Shown: one piece after another, positions 5,917 through 6,795 of the stretch
Numbering within the stretch: the stretch's first letter is position 1
Layout of the letters: every line of letters begins with the position of its first letter
Assembly (NCBI GenBank): GCA_003229735.1
Contig: QIFI01000040.1
Location: 1 to 6,795, forward strand
DNA from: Candidatus Anderseniibacteriota bacterium
GTDB lineage: Bacteria > Patescibacteriota > Andersenbacteria > UBA10190
Direction: 5' to 3'
DNA length: 6,795 bases
Program-made: the position numbers and the translations under genes
The notes under the pieces: generated by a model
The model's input: only the letters and a program-made list of their open reading frames with translations
What the model was told of the DNA's origin: nothing
Databases searched by the model: none

Positions 5917-6130
5917 GATTTTTAAGGGAATGATTTATGGTGTGCATGGCCATCGTACGATGGGTGAGGTAAGTGACCGCAATAAAATCATTTTGTTGTG
6001 CAGGCCTATCAACTTTAATGTCGATAGGCTCTGACGAGCCGCAAGCACAGTGTTAGTATACATACACTAATTGTATAAAACATAGTGGCCAATGCAGAGA
6101 CCAGGGAATATCATTTTGTATAAATTGTAG
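5917..6130 (-). promoter_or_regulatory. Structured leader and operator-like palindrome before the EEP gene
   Basis: There is no gene in these 214 bases. From the EEP start outward: a perfect 14-bp palindrome CCATCGTACGATGG (5950-5963) overlapped by ATGGCCAT (5946-5953). Next is an outer helix 5997-6001/6045-6049 enclosing two hairpins, 6004-6010/6023-6029 and 6027-6031/6036-6040. These share bases 6027-6029, so they exclude each other in full form. Last, TTAGT/ACTAA (6053-6057/6066-6070) surrounds GTATAC. On the minus strand TATACT (6060-6055) is a plausible -10 without a good -35, giving a leader of about 130 bases. Switching or repressor control is inference. Confidence 0.4.
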
Positions 6131-6795
6131 TTATTTATTCAGAAGCTTTATCAATTCATCAAACGCATAAACTTTATTTCGTTTTTTGTCAGGCGATGTG
6201 TCTTTGATAATTCCCGCTTCCAGAAATTTAGCAATTAAATTGAAAAGGGTTTGAGTGTTTTTAATTTTCGCGTCTTTTCTGATGCTGGCTGTGCCAAAAA
6301 TGGGATGTATGAAAATTGCGTCTAGTAGATTCATCGCGTATGCAGAATTAACATTAAGTATTTTTTTCTGGTACTTTGTGTGCAAATCTAAAATATCTTT
6401 ACCTGTTTTTTCTGTGGCCTCCGCTTGATCAGCAAGCGCGGTCAGGAAAAATTTAATCCAACTCTGCCAGTCTCCTTTTTCACTTACCAGACATAATAAT
6501 TCATAATAATCTTCGCGGTGTTCCTCAAAATATTCGCTTAGATATAAAAATGGATGTGATAAAAGTTTACGTTCATAGAGAAAGAGGGAAACAATAAGCC
6601 GCCCCACTCTGCCGTTGCCATCCAAAAACGGATGAATTGCCTCAAATTGATAATGCGCAATTGCAATTTGGACAAGTAAGTCTTTTTCTTCATAGGAATT
6701 TAAGTATTTCTCCAGGTTTCCAAATAGAGGGATGATTTCGTTGGCCGGCGGCGGTATAAAAGTCGCCTCGGAAATATCGGCACCTGGTTTACTAA
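6131..6795 (-). CDS. Fic-domain protein (partial, 5' end missing)
   Basis: Fic enzymes usually transfer AMP from ATP to a hydroxyl side chain of a target protein. The frame is open from the right edge (first full codon 6793-6791) to the TAA at 6131, about 220 residues. The visible start reads SKPGADISEATFIPPP, the usual run-up to the Fic core. AIAHYQFEAIHPF follows, then the complete active-site motif HPFLDGNGRVGR (6634-6599) with catalytic His, the Asp and GNGR anion-binding loop, and final Arg. The C-terminal half is helical. Its end (from GTASIRKDAKIKNTQTL on) looks like a winged-helix domain found in many Fic proteins. The N-terminal region, where an inhibitory (S/T)xxxE(G/N) helix would lie, is outside the window. 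The gene is distinctly AT-richer than the EEP and GT-C genes, suggesting recent acquisition. Target and any antitoxin are unknown. Confidence 0.93.
   Translation of the reverse strand, partial: SKPGADISEATFIPPPANEIIPLFGNLEKYLNSYEEKDLLVQIAIAHYQFEAIHPFLDGNGRVGRLIVSLFLYERKLLSHPFLYLSEYFEEHREDYYELLCLVSEKGDWQSWIKFFLTALADQAEATEKTGKDILDLHTKYQKKILNVNSAYAMNLLDAIFIHPIFGTASIRKDAKIKNTQTLFNLIAKFLEAGIIKDTSPDKKRNKVYAFDELIKLLNK

Noticed and set aside
6086..6103. Possible terminator of the Fic gene.
   Set aside because: There are five pairs including a G-U, and the T-rich part is short and displaced, so it is too weak to call.

Overview
This window looks like bacterial chromosome with short intergenic gaps, single genes rather than a clear operon, and the AT-rich 14-bp tandem repeat type often seen in candidate-phylum genomes. 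My best guess is an uncultured bacterium of the Patescibacteria/CPR or a similar candidate phylum. That guess rests on the style of the AspRS and membrane protein sequences and is not proven.

Layout. On the minus strand, 1-365 holds the 5' third of an aspartyl-tRNA synthetase gene (aspS), running off the left edge. Upstream of it (366-765) is a non-coding stretch rich in inverted repeats, with an operator-like palindrome and a tandem repeat. Positions 766-1236 form a densely folded segment that looks like a gene for a large structured RNA. It is bounded on the minus strand by a TTGACA-type promoter and a long stem followed by six U. It contains several nested helices and no motif of RNase P RNA, tmRNA or SRP RNA that I can recognise. 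A very AT-rich spacer (1237-1479) leads to purC on the plus strand (1480-2532), which has its own promoter, a strong Shine-Dalgarno sequence and an intrinsic terminator. Next is a plus-strand polytopic membrane protein of GT-C glycosyltransferase type (2624-4873). It converges on a minus-strand, membrane-anchored endonuclease/exonuclease/phosphatase (EEP) family protein (4921-5916). A 214-bp leader with a perfect 14-bp palindrome and competing hairpins separates this from a minus-strand Fic-domain protein (6131-6795), truncated at the right edge and much richer in AT.

The genes do not form one pathway. PurC belongs to purine synthesis and AspRS to translation. The GT-C and EEP proteins are both envelope-associated and are transcribed towards each other, while Fic is an accessory regulator/toxin-like gene. 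The main candidate for something undescribed is the structured RNA between aspS and purC.
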